The position numbers were made by a program, and so were the translations under genes. Under the pieces are notes generated by a model. It saw only the letters and a program-made list of their open reading frames with translations, did no database searches and was not told the origin of the DNA. Positions 53,466-62,928 of a DNA stretch of 64,000 nucleotides are shown in pieces. This DNA is from Halogeometricum sp. S3BR5-2 (GTDB taxonomy: Archaea; Halobacteriota; Halobacteria; Halobacteriales; Haloferacaceae): NCBI RefSeq assembly GCF_031624635.1, contig NZ_JAMQOQ010000003.1, positions 372,001 through 436,000 on the forward strand, read 5' to 3'. Numbering within the stretch: the stretch's first letter is position 1; the number at the start of each line of letters is the position of its first letter.

Positions 53466-54565
53466 TGGTAATCTCGTAGCGCGTTCGCGACGCGTTCGGT
53501 CTCGCTGTCGGTCAATCCCGGATGAACCGGAAGCGAGAGTACCTCCTCTGCCGCGCGCTCCGCGACGGGGTACGTCTCGTCGGCGCGGTCGAAGGACGGT
53601 TCGCGGTGGATGGGCGTCGGGTAGTAGACGCCGGTGCCGATACCGCGCGACTCCAAGTGGGTGCGGAGCGCCGAGCGGTTCGGACAGCGGACGGTGTACT
53701 GGTGGTAGACGTGTCTGCGTCCGTAGGGTTCGACGGGCGAGACGGGTTCGGAGTCGGCGACGGCGGCGTCGAGTGTCGCCGCGTGGCGCCGCCTCGCCTC
53801 CGTGTAACCGTCGAGTTTGTCCAGTTGGACGCGTCCGATGGCCGCCGCGAGGTTCGTCAGGCGGAAGTTGTGCCCGAGTTCGGCGTGGGCCCCCTCCTCG
53901 TCGCGGCCGTGGTTCACGAATCGAGCGGCCCGTTCGGCGACGTTCTCGTCGTCGGTGACGACCATGCCGCCCTCGCCGGTGGTCATGTTCTTCGTCGGGT
54001 AGAACGAGAAGCACGCCGCGTCGCCGAACCTCCCGACGCGTTCGCCGTCGTACTCGGCGCCGTGCGCCTGGGCGGCGTCCTCGACGAGCGGTATCTCGTA
54101 CTCGTCGGCGAGTTCGCGGAGTCGGCCGACGTCCGACGGCAGGCCGTACAGGTGGACCGCGAGGATGGCGTCGATTCCGTCCGCGTCCTCCCGAAGCGCC
54201 GTCTCGACCGACCGCGGGTCGAGGTTGTACGTCTCCGGATGTATATCCGCGAACACCGGCGTCGCGCCGCAGAAGCGGACGGCGTTCGCCGTCGCGACGA
54301 ACGAGAACGGCGTCGTGAGGACGCGGTCGCCCGGTCCGATTCCGAGCGCTCGCAGGGCCGCGTGCAGCGCCGTCGTCCCGTTCGACGTGGCGACGCCTCG
54401 GTCGACGCCGCAGTACGACGCGAACTCGCTCTCGAACCGGCGAACCTCCGCTCCCGAGGCGAGCATGCCGGAGTCGAGGACGGAGGCGACCCGCTCTTTC
54501 TCCCGGTCGCCGATGTCGGGACTGGCGAACGGAACGCTCCCCTCGACGTCGACGTGGTCGCTCAT
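53462..54565 (-). CDS. DegT/DnrJ/EryC1/StrS sugar aminotransferase, WbpE-like
   Basis: 367 aa. PLP enzyme with the Schiff-base Lys192 in FSFYPTKNMTTGEGG, VEDAAQAHGAEYDG just before it, and ATSNGTTALHAALRAL at about 59-74. Late segments HQYTVRCPNRSALRTHLESRG and GVYYPTPIHREPSF give the substrate-loop pattern of 3-amino-3-deoxy-sugar aminotransferases. In the Wbp pathway it converts 3-keto-UDP-GlcNAcA to the 3-amino sugar using glutamate. Coupled (ATGA) to both neighbours. Confidence 0.87.
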
Positions 54566-55146
54566 GCGACCTCGTTCCCCCGCGCGAGTTTCGGCGGCAG
54601 GTCCCGGTGTACCGCGGGGGACCCCACCGCGAGGGTGTCCGGGGGGACGTCGTCGGTGACGACCGCTCCGGCCGCGACGAACGCTCGCTCTCCGACCGAG
54701 ACGCCGGGAAGCAGCGTCGCGTTCGCGCCGATGGAGGCGTCGTCGGCGACGTTCGCTCCGTCCGGAACGTACTCGGCGCGGAGCGGATACGGGTCGTTCG
54801 TGACGACGGCGCCCGGGCCGACGAACACGTCGTCGCCGAGCGTCGTCCCGGCGGGGAGGTACGCGCGCGACTGGATGCTCACGCGCGACCCGACGTCGAC
54901 GTCGCCGTCGAGAATAGCGTTCGTTCCCACGAGCACGTCGTCACCGAGCCGAGACCCCTCCCGGACGAGGGCGTTGTGACCGGTGGAGAACCTATCTCCG
55001 ACGACCACGTCGGTGTAGACGACCGATCCGGATCTGACGACTGCGTCGTCGCCGAGCACCGTTTCGCCGAGCGATTCGTCGAGGAAGTGCCCCACGGTCG
55101 CCGATTCGGCGATGTGGCAGTTCGTCCCCATCGTGACGCCGCTCAT
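54562..55146 (-). CDS. Left-handed beta-helix acetyltransferase, WbpD-like
   Basis: 194 aa of hexapeptide repeats (GDDAVVRSGSVVYTDVVVG, GDDVLVGTNAILDGDVDVG, GDDVFVGPGAVVTND, VSVGERAFVAAGAVVTDDVPPDTLAVGSPA). The NDPYPLRAEY insertion after VVTND is what WbpD-type enzymes carry next to the catalytic site. It would acetylate the 3-amino group made by the aminotransferase. First gene of the wbpD-E-B-A-like run. The start at 55146 (MSGVTMG) was preferred to upstream codons that lack the repeat pattern. Confidence 0.84.
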   Translation of the reverse strand: MSGVTMGTNCHIAESATVGHFLDESLGETVLGDDAVVRSGSVVYTDVVVGDRFSTGHNALVREGSRLGDDVLVGTNAILDGDVDVGSRVSIQSRAYLPAGTTLGDDVFVGPGAVVTNDPYPLRAEYVPDGANVADDASIGANATLLPGVSVGERAFVAAGAVVTDDVPPDTLAVGSPAVHRDLPPKLARGNEVA

Positions 55147-55834
55147 CGCTCCCCGCGGGCCGAATGACTGCGGGTCTCGGTGCACCTAGTTACTGCGCTG
55201 GCTGACATTACGTCGTAGCAATACCCTCCGGGAATAATCGTAAATCGGAGACTTGATACGTTCTGTTCAGGCGGTCTGTTCAGATTCGCTGAGGCTACCG
55301 CCGAGACGACGGGAGCGCTCCGAACGCGTAGACGGGAATCCGAACTCGCTGACGGGCCCATTAATGCGTCTGACTCGTCGAACCGCGCTCGCGGAGCGAG
55401 GCGCGTTTCTCTCGACGCCCCTCCGGAAACGCCTCTAGAGCGCGCCCGACAACCGATTGTGTGACAACAATTCTCTATATCAGCCTAGCGAATAATTATC
55501 CGAGCGTGGATTCGATAGCGGGCGGAGGACATCCGAGAGAAGCTAAAAAGCCTAGTAATCTAATTTGGAAATATCGAAATAACATAAACAAAATGTCACT
55601 ACCTCCTTGCATCGGAAAATTAATCTATGGCGGCGTTTATTACCGACCACAGATGAACGATGCGCCTATACCGAGTAGGGCCACCCTTCGTGTGCTTCCG
55701 GGACCTCGGAGACTCACCGCAGATCCACCACGGGTGGAGGCCCTCGATAGGCGTCGGGACCGACCGGAAACTGCGGGGCGGACTACGGTGGGGCCGCGAA
55801 CCCGGTCGCTGCTCTCGGCGCGAAACGTCAATCA
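55147..55834. other. 688-base gap, AT-rich in the middle
   Basis: No convincing coding frame. Bases 55460-55640 are AT-rich (GAATAATTATCC, TAATCTAATTTGGAAATA) and stand out from both sides. They could be the remains of a foreign insertion or a long control region for the winged-helix gene that follows. Confidence 0.35.
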
Positions 55835-56152
55835 ATGAACTCTACATCCGAAACGTCGAAGAACAGCGTCGAGTGGGACTCTGTCAGTTACATCATCAGT
55901 TCGCGGTACCGAATCGCGGTCCTCGAACGTCTCGCCTCCGGGCCCGCGACGCCGTCGCTCATCGCGGACCACGCGGACGACCATATGGCGCACATCTCGC
56001 GTGCGATAGGCGAACTGCGGGAGGAATCGCTGGTCGAACTCCTCGTCTCCGAGGACCGACGCAAGGGGCGAGTCTACGGGATGACAGAGCAGGCACAGGC
56101 GAGTTGGCAGGTCATCGAGGAACAGGACCTTCTGGACCGGCGCTATCAGTAG
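55835..56152 (+). CDS. Small winged-helix transcription regulator
   Basis: 105 aa with one winged helix-turn-helix across nearly its whole length: YRIAVLERLASGPATPSLIADHADDHMAHISRAIGELREESLVELL is the DNA-binding core seen in segments, and RRKGRVYGMTEQAQ is the wing. It matches the ArsR/MarR-like short regulators common in haloarchaea. It has no visible ligand domain. Located just beyond the polysaccharide region, so it may regulate it, but that is a guess. Confidence 0.75.
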   Translation: MNSTSETSKNSVEWDSVSYIISSRYRIAVLERLASGPATPSLIADHADDHMAHISRAIGELREESLVELLVSEDRRKGRVYGMTEQAQASWQVIEEQDLLDRRYQ

Positions 56153-56503
56153 TTCGGAACCGGAAGCGGAGAGTTACGGCTTCACGCCGGCTCGCATCGG
56201 AGGAGACGCCTTTCCAGTATGCCACGTGCGGACCGATTCCAGTGACCTCGACAGCTATCGAATCCGTATCGAGCCGCGAAAGCGGCCGTCCCATACTCGA
56301 CGGAGGGATTTTGTCACCAGTTGAAATACGTCTGACAGTATATGCTCGGTCCCGCTCGGGAACCGAAAACGAGACGCCGTCGTCGTTTTCGCAACCGTAC
56401 TCGAATGAGGGATTTCGCCGGCGAGCGGTGGATGGCCGAACGCTCGATAGTACGGTTTATGGATACCTCACTCGAACCCGTGTATCGACGGAGATGACGC
56501 TGC
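56153..56503. other. Gene-free stretch
   Basis: 351 bases between the winged-helix and HalOD1 genes. The AT-rich tract ATACGTCTGACAGTATATGC (56325-56344) is a plausible promoter for the next gene. Nothing else seen. Confidence 0.3.
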
Positions 56504-56941
56504 ATGACGGACACTAACGATACGATAGAGAGTCTGGTTCGACAAGCCTTCGCGGTGGACCTCGAAGCGGAGGTGGCGTTTCGTGAGGTTCTGTCCGCGG
56601 TCATCAGGGAAGCGAACGCGAACGACGTCGACGTTCGGGGTAGCTGGCCGATTCCCGACGACGATACCGCCGGTTGGGACGTCGAGGTGACGGACGTCTC
56701 CCCGACTTCGACGACGTTGCCGTACGATTCGGAGTTCCCCGCCATGGCGGTTTTGGAGGTTGTCGCCGACCGCGAGGGCGTCGACGTGACCGACCTCCCC
56801 GCCCTCCAAGACCAGTTCGACCTCCGAATCCTCGAAGCGCTGCACCGCTCCCCGGACGAGTCGAAACAGCGAGTCCAGTTCGAGTACTGCGGATACCGGG
56901 TCACCGTCTATCCGGACGATTCGGTAGTGATCGACGAGTAA
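56504..56941 (+). CDS. HalOD1 output-domain protein
   Basis: 145 aa. The C-terminal 70 residues (MAVLEVVADREGVDVTDLPALQDQFDLRILEALHR, then VQFEYCGYRVTVYPDD) match HalOD1, a domain found at the ends of haloarchaeal signalling proteins or alone. The N-terminal 70 residues are unassigned. HalOD1 proteins are supposed to act as output modules; no biochemical role is proven. Confidence 0.8.
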   Translation: MTDTNDTIESLVRQAFAVDLEAEVAFREVLSAVIREANANDVDVRGSWPIPDDDTAGWDVEVTDVSPTSTTLPYDSEFPAMAVLEVVADREGVDVTDLPALQDQFDLRILEALHRSPDESKQRVQFEYCGYRVTVYPDDSVVIDE

Positions 56942-57337
56942 ACCTTCCTCGCTCCGGTGGCGCGACATCGGCGTCCCGGGCCGACTTGACGACTCTTCCA
57001 GCGGGTCGCCTCTTCGCATCTCGTCTCTTCTCGCCCCTGACCCCGCAGAAGCCAGCTCGAAAAGACACGATGTGATGCTATCGGCATCCCCTGGAAGCGC
57101 TGATAGAGACGTAACACGGCTGTGGGCGCCTTCTGAGTCTCGGTCGTCGGAAACCAATCCCGTATCGCGTTCTCTCGTCGATATAATCGCGTCGAGGTGG
57201 GAGATAACGGTAGCAATCTCTCCTACGTACTTGTATAGAGTTCGATATAGGCGCGAAGAACCCCGACGTCGGTCGGTCGTCCCCGAATTTCGCCGGTCCT
57301 CGACCGGACGAAGCAGGTCGCTCTGACGAATTATCTG

Positions 57338-57357
57338 TTACAGGTATAATTTTGTAA
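57338..57357. promoter_or_regulatory. Palindrome TTACA-N4-TA-N4-TGTAA, copy D (perfect)
   Basis: TTACA at 57338-57342, central TA at 57347-57348, TGTAA at 57353-57357. The flanks extend the symmetry by one base each side (GTTACA...TGTAAC). About 340 bases before the second beta-helix gene. Confidence 0.5.
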
Positions 57358-57580
57358 CGGACCTACGCGCTCGTCTGAGAGTCCCGTGGGTGACACATAC
57401 TGCCCTCGACGACGACAAATCACGATATTACTCAGGGAGTATTTCTTCCCGTCTGCTATCTTAATCCGCGATTGGTTCGGAGACTTATATCGTCTATCGA
57501 CTGCGATGGTCGGCGATTATCAGGTTGAGGAGAAGTCCGTCCGTCAGCGTACTCAGTTAATCGGACGTGTGTGTCGTCTT

Positions 57581-57607
57581 ACGTTGTTGCTAGCCAGTTC
57601 GTAATCA
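57581..57607 (+). promoter_or_regulatory. 27-base element conserved before both beta-helix paralogs, copy 2
   Basis: The core ACGTTGTTGCTAGCCA is identical to copy 1 at 40760, and the rest differs at three positions. It begins 114 bases before the ATG at 57695. Confidence 0.55.
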
Positions 57608-57694
57608 TCGGAACCCATCTGGTCCTCGAACGGTACTCTATCGAATAAGTTCCCGTAATAAATAATAATCGTATCACGTGCTTTTCGCCGAGTG

Positions 57695-58864
57695 ATGCCA
57701 CGGAAGACATCCAACGAGCAGTGTACCGACGAGCGAGACAGCGGTGGCCGGACCGACGCGCTGAGCCGTCGGTCGTGGCTGAAGCTCTCCGGTATCGCGG
57801 TCACCGGCACCCTCTTCGGAAGCGGCGTGGCGGCGGCCCACGACACCGAGACGCCGTCGTCCGCGGAGGGGACGAGCGTCGACGCCGAAGACGAGGCGGG
57901 TGCGGACGGTTCCGCCACGACCGAGAGCGGGTCGGCTAACGCCGATGGGGCGAACCTCGGCGGCGGCGAGGGCTACCCGAACACGGTCCCCCAGTCGGCG
58001 GCCGACTACACGGCGGGGTCGTTCTCCGAACTGGAGAGCGCCCTCGGCGACGCCGCGGAGGGACAGACCGTCTACGTCACCGGCGAGATAAGCGTCGACT
58101 CGACTCTCACTGTCCCGTCCGGGGTTTCGCTCGCGTCGAACCGCGGCATCGACGGCGCCCAGAGCGGTGCGATCACTACGGACGAGGAGATAACGATGCT
58201 CGAAGTCGAGGGTGACAGTCGCATCACCGGCATTCGCATCGGCGGCCCCAACTCCGAGTACCAGGAGTGGGACGGCTACCCGGCGGGTGCGGGCATCGTC
58301 TCGAACGGCAGCGGCGTCGAAGTGGACAACTGCGAAATCCACGGCTTCGCCTACGCGGGTGTCAACGGTAGCAACGACGAACACGTTCACCACTGCGACA
58401 TCCACAACAACCCCCAGGACGGTCTGGGTTACGGCGTCGACTGCACGGGCGGCGACCAGACCATCGAGTACTGCACGTTCAACTACAATCGTCACAGCGT
58501 CGCCAGCAGCGGCAGCGGTAGCTACACCGTCCGAAACAACCACTTCGGCCCCGAGACGGTCGACCACGTCATCGACGTCCACCCGCCCGGCGGCGAGACC
58601 ATCATCATCGAGAACAACACGGTCGAGGCGACAGAACACGTCCAGGACGGCGGCGAAACCGAAGCCGTCTACATCCGCGGCGACGTCGGCGAAGAGGGCG
58701 TCATCCGGAACAACTGGTTCTACGGGAGCGACCCGAGCGACGGCGGCGACCCCGGCGAAGCGGTCCGGACGGCGCTGTCCTCGTGGGACGAGGCCAACGT
58801 CACCCTCGAAAACAACGCCTACGGGTCCGGCGAACCGAACGGGGACGCCGGCGCGCCCCGTTGA
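57695..58864 (+). CDS. Tat-exported right-handed beta-helix protein (paralog of 40873-42897)
   Basis: 389 aa. The N-terminus MPRKTSNEQCTDERDSGG and the Tat signal LSRRSWLKLSGIAVTGTLFGSG align with the paralog. The two 90-residue repeats are missing; a short acidic linker leads straight into the beta helix (GANLGGGEGYPNTV, then DNCEIHGFAYAGVNG, VHHCDIHNNPQDGLGYG, VRNNHFGPETVDHVID). The last 270 residues are almost identical to the paralog, also at DNA level, indicating recent duplication or gene conversion. ATG 57695 is used rather than GTG 57692 because it aligns with the paralog's start. Confidence 0.86.
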   Translation: MPRKTSNEQCTDERDSGGRTDALSRRSWLKLSGIAVTGTLFGSGVAAAHDTETPSSAEGTSVDAEDEAGADGSATTESGSANADGANLGGGEGYPNTVPQSAADYTAGSFSELESALGDAAEGQTVYVTGEISVDSTLTVPSGVSLASNRGIDGAQSGAITTDEEITMLEVEGDSRITGIRIGGPNSEYQEWDGYPAGAGIVSNGSGVEVDNCEIHGFAYAGVNGSNDEHVHHCDIHNNPQDGLGYGVDCTGGDQTIEYCTFNYNRHSVASSGSGSYTVRNNHFGPETVDHVIDVHPPGGETIIIENNTVEATEHVQDGGETEAVYIRGDVGEEGVIRNNWFYGSDPSDGGDPGEAVRTALSSWDEANVTLENNAYGSGEPNGDAGAPR

Positions 58865-59981
58865 GTTCGAATCCGCTCTCGCGAGCCGAAACAACGTCTA
58901 CGCGACCGAGATGAGGGCACCGTCCGGTCCGGCGAGGCGTCGGACCCCCTCGCCGGGAACCGGGTCACCCCGCTCTCATCGCCGTCCCCCGTGTGCCAGC
59001 GGATAGCTTGAACCCCCATTTTTGGAGCCGGGAACCACGGATACGCCGTGGGAACCGTCTCTCACCTGAACCGACGAGCCGTACCGCTCTCGTGACGAAT
59101 CGCAGCCACGGTTCGACGCTGCCGCACGAACGGTTCGGTACGACCGTTCGCAGTCGAAACTCCGCCGTCGATGAACGAGTTCTGAGTCGTGGGGTGTTCT
59201 CGGGTCGACCGGCGAGGCACGTAGAGCGGCGGAACCGCAGCGCCCGGGTAGGTGAGAACTGCGGTCCGCCCCCCCCATGCTCTCCTCTCACCGTCGGTCC
59301 ACCGGCGGCCGAGGGGTCGACGTTGGAGTGGGGCCTGACACCGCTCGCCGGTGGACGCGATGAGATACGTCGGTGCGGAGTGTGAGTGTATCCCTTGGTT
59401 CGTGATGTAGGCTAAGTAGTCGCCGGCTGTCGGTCCGGGGCGCTCTCGTCGTCGACTCCGTCGCGACGGGGCGTTCGGAGAGCACGCGCTGGCGGATTAC
59501 AGCGGCCTCTCGACCCGAGAAGGCGGTCGTCGCCGGGGGAGCGGCGACGCCTCCGACCGCGTGTTCATGAGTGTACGTCTCTGCGCCTCCGCGGAGTTCG
59601 AGGCTGAGGCGGCCGCGGCCGTCCCGTCCGTAGAACGGCCGCGGCCCGTCTCGCCGCGCTCACCGTCGGCGCCCACCGACGGACGAAATGCCGAAGATGT
59701 GAGCTCCGGAGGAGTGCTCCGGAGACCGTCGGTAGGCGTTCGAACAGTAGACCGGGCGGTGGATTGGGTGAACTGCTTCGATGGCGAAACAGTCTAAGTG
59801 GCTCCGAGCCTCCTCGCTCCCGACGGAACCGCGCGACCGGGCCGTCCGACGACGACCAACTCGGGTACCGTAATCGTCTCCCGCCCGCGGACAACAGCCG
59901 ACCTCCGCTCGCCTCTCACACTCACTCGTACCGAACGACACCGGGATTTACTACCGAACGTGCCCTTCGGTACGAACGACG
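58865..59981. other. 1.1 kb gene-free region
   Basis: Several open frames cross this stretch on both strands but all are Arg/Pro/Ser-rich and lack acidic bias, so I regard them as chance. No repeat or palindrome copy was found. ATTTACTA at 59946-59953 is a good TATA box for the Usp gene (ATG about 30 bases on). Confidence 0.4.
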
Positions 59982-60404
59982 ATGCCAGAGTCCATTCTCA
60001 TCCCGATAGACGGTAGCAAAGGCGCGCGACGCGGCGCGACGCACGCGCTCGAACTCGCGTCGGCGAACGCCGCCGACGTTCACCTTCTGTTCGTCGTCGA
60101 GGACAGGATTCACGGGGGAACGCCCGCACTCAGCACCGAGGAACTCTACCTCGAAACCGTCGAGCGGAACGCCGAGCGGCGTCTCGCCGCCGTCTCCGCG
60201 CAGGCGCGGGAACGGGGCGTCGAGGCGACGGTCGTCTGCCGGAGGGGGAATCCGTGCGACATCATCCCCTCGTACGCCCGAGAGCACGGCATCGACACCA
60301 TCGTCATGGGGCGTCACGGCGCGGTCTCCGGCCGACGGAACCACCACCGAGCGTGCATCGATGTCGTGTCGAACACGTCGGACGTCCCGGTCGTCACCGT
60401 TTGA
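59982..60404 (+). CDS. Universal stress protein (UspA family) with altered nucleotide loop
   Basis: 140 aa single Usp domain: SILIPIDGSKGARRGATHALELA (strand 1 and helix), VHLLFVVED, then HGIDTIVMGRHGAVSGRRNHHRACIDVVSNTSDVPVVTV. In ATP-binding relatives the end of this stretch reads G-x2-G-x9-G-S/T; here the second Gly and the Gly-Ser pair are replaced (RRNHHRACID), so ATP binding is doubtful. Tail-to-tail with phaC; a leaderless start is supported by the TATA box just upstream. Confidence 0.85.
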   Translation: MPESILIPIDGSKGARRGATHALELASANAADVHLLFVVEDRIHGGTPALSTEELYLETVERNAERRLAAVSAQARERGVEATVVCRRGNPCDIIPSYAREHGIDTIVMGRHGAVSGRRNHHRACIDVVSNTSDVPVVTV

Positions 60405-60443
60405 ACCCCGTCTCTCTCCGACTCTCCCTTCGACGGGGTCAGG

Positions 60444-61601
60444 TCATTCCTCGTCGTCTTCGTCCGCTCCGTTCTCGGTGCCTCCCGCCTCGTCTCCGAG
60501 GCCGCCCTCTGCACCGTCGACGTCGGAGCGCGCCGCGAACCACTCGCACACTCGGGGCCACAGCTCCGAGTGCGATCTCTTGGAGACGGAGAGTCCGATG
60601 TGGCCGGTCGGGAACTCGAACACCGAGACGTCGTCGCTGGCGACGACGTCGTTGAACGGCACGCTCGACTCCGACGGGATGAGGTTGTCGTACTCGCCGA
60701 CGATCTGGAGCACCGGCATGTCGATTCGGCCGATATCGACCGCTTTCTCGCCCAGACGCAGTTCGTTTCGCGCCAGTTTGTTCTCCTGATAGATGTCCTC
60801 GATGAACTGGTCGTACGTCCGCCCGGCGACGTCGATACCCTCGCTCAGCCATCGCTCCATCCGGGCGAAGTTCTCGACGAACTCCTCGTCTTCGAGGTTC
60901 TCGTAGAGGCGGAGGTACTTCGTGACGAAGTTGTCGACGGGGTCCATCGTGGCGAATCCGACGTCGAGGAACGTCGCGGGGACGTTGCCGAACGTGTCGG
61001 TCACCGCCGACGGGTCGTAGTGTTCCTCGCTCCCCCATCGTTCCAGCACGCCGCCGGTCTCGTCGAAGTAGAGCCCGGCGGCCATCAACGCCAGATTTCG
61101 GACTTTCTCGGGGTGAATCCCGGCGTACATCGCGCTCATCGTGCCCCCCATGCAGTAGCCGAGGAGGTTGACCGCGTCCTGCCCCGAGCGCTCGCGCACC
61201 GCGTCGACGCAGTTGTCCATGTAGCGGTCGACGTAATCCGCGAGCGAGAGGTGGGCGTCCAGCGTCGAGGGCTCCCCCCAGTCGATGAGGTAGACGTCGA
61301 ACCCCTCCTCGAGGAGCGTTCGCACCACGCTCCGGTCCGGTTGCAGGTCGAGCACGAACGGTTTGTTGATGAGCGCGTAGACGACGAGAATCGGCACGTC
61401 GTACTGTCGCTCGGTTCGGGGTTCGTAATGCCGCAGTCGGAGCTTGTTCTCCTCGTAGACCACCTCGTTCGGCGTCTCTCCGACGTCGACCGTCGCCATC
61501 TCTCCGGGACGCTCGAAGAGCGCTTCGGACTTCCGGGAGAGGTCCGTCGCGCGCTCGAATCCCCGACGCTGCAGGTCCAGCGCTCGGACGATCGGATTCA
61601 T
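60444..61601 (-). CDS. phaC: Class III polyhydroxyalkanoate synthase subunit PhaC
   Basis: 385 aa, the size of class III catalytic subunits. The lipase-like box is [11 protein letters not shown] with nucleophile Cys150. The acid is Asp305 in VGEYDNLIP and the base His334 in PTGHIGL. It polymerises (R)-3-hydroxyacyl-CoA into polyester on intracellular granules and needs PhaE. Haloferax mediterranei PhaC has a longer C-terminal tail; here the tail is a short Glu/Asp-rich run. Its ATG overlaps the PhaE stop (ATGA), so the pair is coupled. Confidence 0.93.
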   Translation of the reverse strand: MNPIVRALDLQRRGFERATDLSRKSEALFERPGEMATVDVGETPNEVVYEENKLRLRHYEPRTERQYDVPILVVYALINKPFVLDLQPDRSVVRTLLEEGFDVYLIDWGEPSTLDAHLSLADYVDRYMDNCVDAVRERSGQDAVNLLGYCMGGTMSAMYAGIHPEKVRNLALMAAGLYFDETGGVLERWGSEEHYDPSAVTDTFGNVPATFLDVGFATMDPVDNFVTKYLRLYENLEDEEFVENFARMERWLSEGIDVAGRTYDQFIEDIYQENKLARNELRLGEKAVDIGRIDMPVLQIVGEYDNLIPSESSVPFNDVVASDDVSVFEFPTGHIGLSVSKRSHSELWPRVCEWFAARSDVDGAEGGLGDEAGGTENGADEDDEE

Positions 61602-62155
61602 GCGTCTCGGTCGTCGATGAGCCTGTCTAACTTCGATTCGATGGCGTGCTGTCGGCGCTCCAGTTCGACGAGTCGTTCGCCCACCTCGCGGACGTCGTCC
61701 CGCGTCGCGAACCCGAACGTCTGCAACGTCATCGCCACGCTGTCGGCGAACTCGCGTTGCAACCGCATCGTCTCCTCGACGTTCCGACCCGTCATCCCGG
61801 CGAAGGCGGACGTGCTCGTCACCTGCTTGAACGACTCGTTCGCCGCGTTGAGCCAGATGTCACGGAAGTCCTCGGGGTCGACGTCCTCTCCTTCGAGCGA
61901 GTCGCTGACCCGTTCTAACGCGTCCTCCATCGCCGTCGCCCAGGTCACGTACATCCGCGTGTACGCCTCGATGCTCTCCTCGACCGCCTCGGCGGAACTC
62001 CCCGTCGACCCCTCGACGGCGTCGAACCACGAACGCGCGAAGGCGGTTTGCGCCTCGGCGGTCCGCCGGAACGAGGCGGTGAACGCCTCGTTGGACTCTT
62101 CGAGGAACTCCGACCACGGTCCTGCAAACGTGCTCCACTGGTTCGATTCGGACAT
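61598..62155 (-). CDS. phaE: PHA synthase subunit PhaE
   Basis: 185 aa, mainly helical and rich in Ala, Phe, Trp at the N-terminus ([22 protein letters not shown]). [63 protein letters not shown] is the conserved helical C-terminal part read in segments, ending in a coiled coil. PhaE has no catalytic site but is required with PhaC for activity in class III synthases. Located between phaP and phaC on one strand. Confidence 0.9.
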   Translation of the reverse strand: MSESNQWSTFAGPWSEFLEESNEAFTASFRRTAEAQTAFARSWFDAVEGSTGSSAEAVEESIEAYTRMYVTWATAMEDALERVSDSLEGEDVDPEDFRDIWLNAANESFKQVTSTSAFAGMTGRNVEETMRLQREFADSVAMTLQTFGFATRDDVREVGERLVELERRQHAIESKLDRLIDDRDA

Positions 62156-62245
62156 GCTATTTGGTTGTGTCAGCGTCGTATTGAACGTTGTCCGCGCGGC
62201 TTCGCAGACGACACCCGCGTCCGCGCGACCGTCCGGGGGCGACGC

Positions 62246-62692
62246 TCATCCCCGTCGTTCGAATCCGTCGAGCGTTCGGGCGTACGTGTCGAACGAGTCG
62301 TCGACCAACGAGACGTACTCCGCGAGCAGTTGCTCGTACAACTCCGCGTTGCCCTCCACGCCCGCCCGAACCGCCTCCCACGTTCGGTCGGTGAGTTCGT
62401 GCGCCGCCTCGGTCTGCCGGTCGACGAGGGTGTGTAGCCCCTCGAACGCAGCCGAATCCGTCGGGACGCTCGCCTCCACCGCGTCGAGGTACGCTTCGAC
62501 CGCCGTCCGTCCGACGTCGACCTCTTTGTTCTGAAGGGACTGCTGTGCGTCCAGACGCGCGGGTGCCGTCCGCAGCGAGTGTCGCTGGAACTCGGCGTTC
62601 AGGTGTACGAGACTCCGCATCTGCTCTGCGACCCGACGCTGCGCGTCGAGATACCCGGTGAACGGGTTTCCGGCGTCGTCGACGCCGCTCAT
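62246..62692 (-). CDS. phaP: Phasin-like granule protein PhaP
   Basis: 148 aa, all-helical and acidic (NPFTGYLDAQRRVAEQMRSLVHLNAEFQRHSL, then EKVDVGRT-like NKEVDVGRTAVEAYLDAVEAS). Length and location match PhaP of the haloarchaeal phaR-phaP-phaE-phaC cluster; phasins coat granules and set their size. The start at 62692 was chosen from composition: the upstream open frame is Arg-rich and non-phasin. The gap to phaE is 90 bases. No phaR gene stands before it in this window. Confidence 0.78.
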   Translation of the reverse strand: MSGVDDAGNPFTGYLDAQRRVAEQMRSLVHLNAEFQRHSLRTAPARLDAQQSLQNKEVDVGRTAVEAYLDAVEASVPTDSAAFEGLHTLVDRQTEAAHELTDRTWEAVRAGVEGNAELYEQLLAEYVSLVDDSFDTYARTLDGFERRG

Positions 62693-62928
62693 TCGGACCA
62701 CCGTCCGTCGAGCCCCGCACGGGGACCTCTCGCGGTCGATATCGATCGCTGTCGTATCGGTTCGTTCGTCTCGCTCATCTCGTCCGCGTGTCTCCCTGAA
62801 CGTACATAAAACTGGCCCGGCGAGCGAACGCCGGGGAGGGGCGCGGCCGGCCGCTCTTCCGCTCTCGGTCCGCTTCGGTCGACGGGAGCACCGCAAGAGG
62901 CATACGGTGTGCGACGCGTTACTCCGAC

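Larger units (their letters stand above)
56942..57694. promoter_or_regulatory. 753-base gene-free region before the second beta-helix gene
   Basis: No coding sequence recognised. It carries a perfect copy of the 20-bp palindrome (57338-57357), AT-rich runs at 57440-57510, the shared 27-base element at 57581-57607, and CCCGTAATAAATAATAATC (57651-57669). The last resembles CTCGTAATAATCACTATC (40833-40850) at a similar distance before the paralog. Confidence 0.45.

Noticed and set aside
57692-57697. GTG at 57692 as the start of the second beta-helix protein
   Set aside because: The ATG immediately after it gives MPRKTS, which matches the paralog's start exactly.
59561-59797. 78-residue plus-strand frame with some acidic residues
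   Set aside because: No promoter or family; Pro/Ser/Arg-rich middle part is typical of a chance frame in GC-rich DNA.
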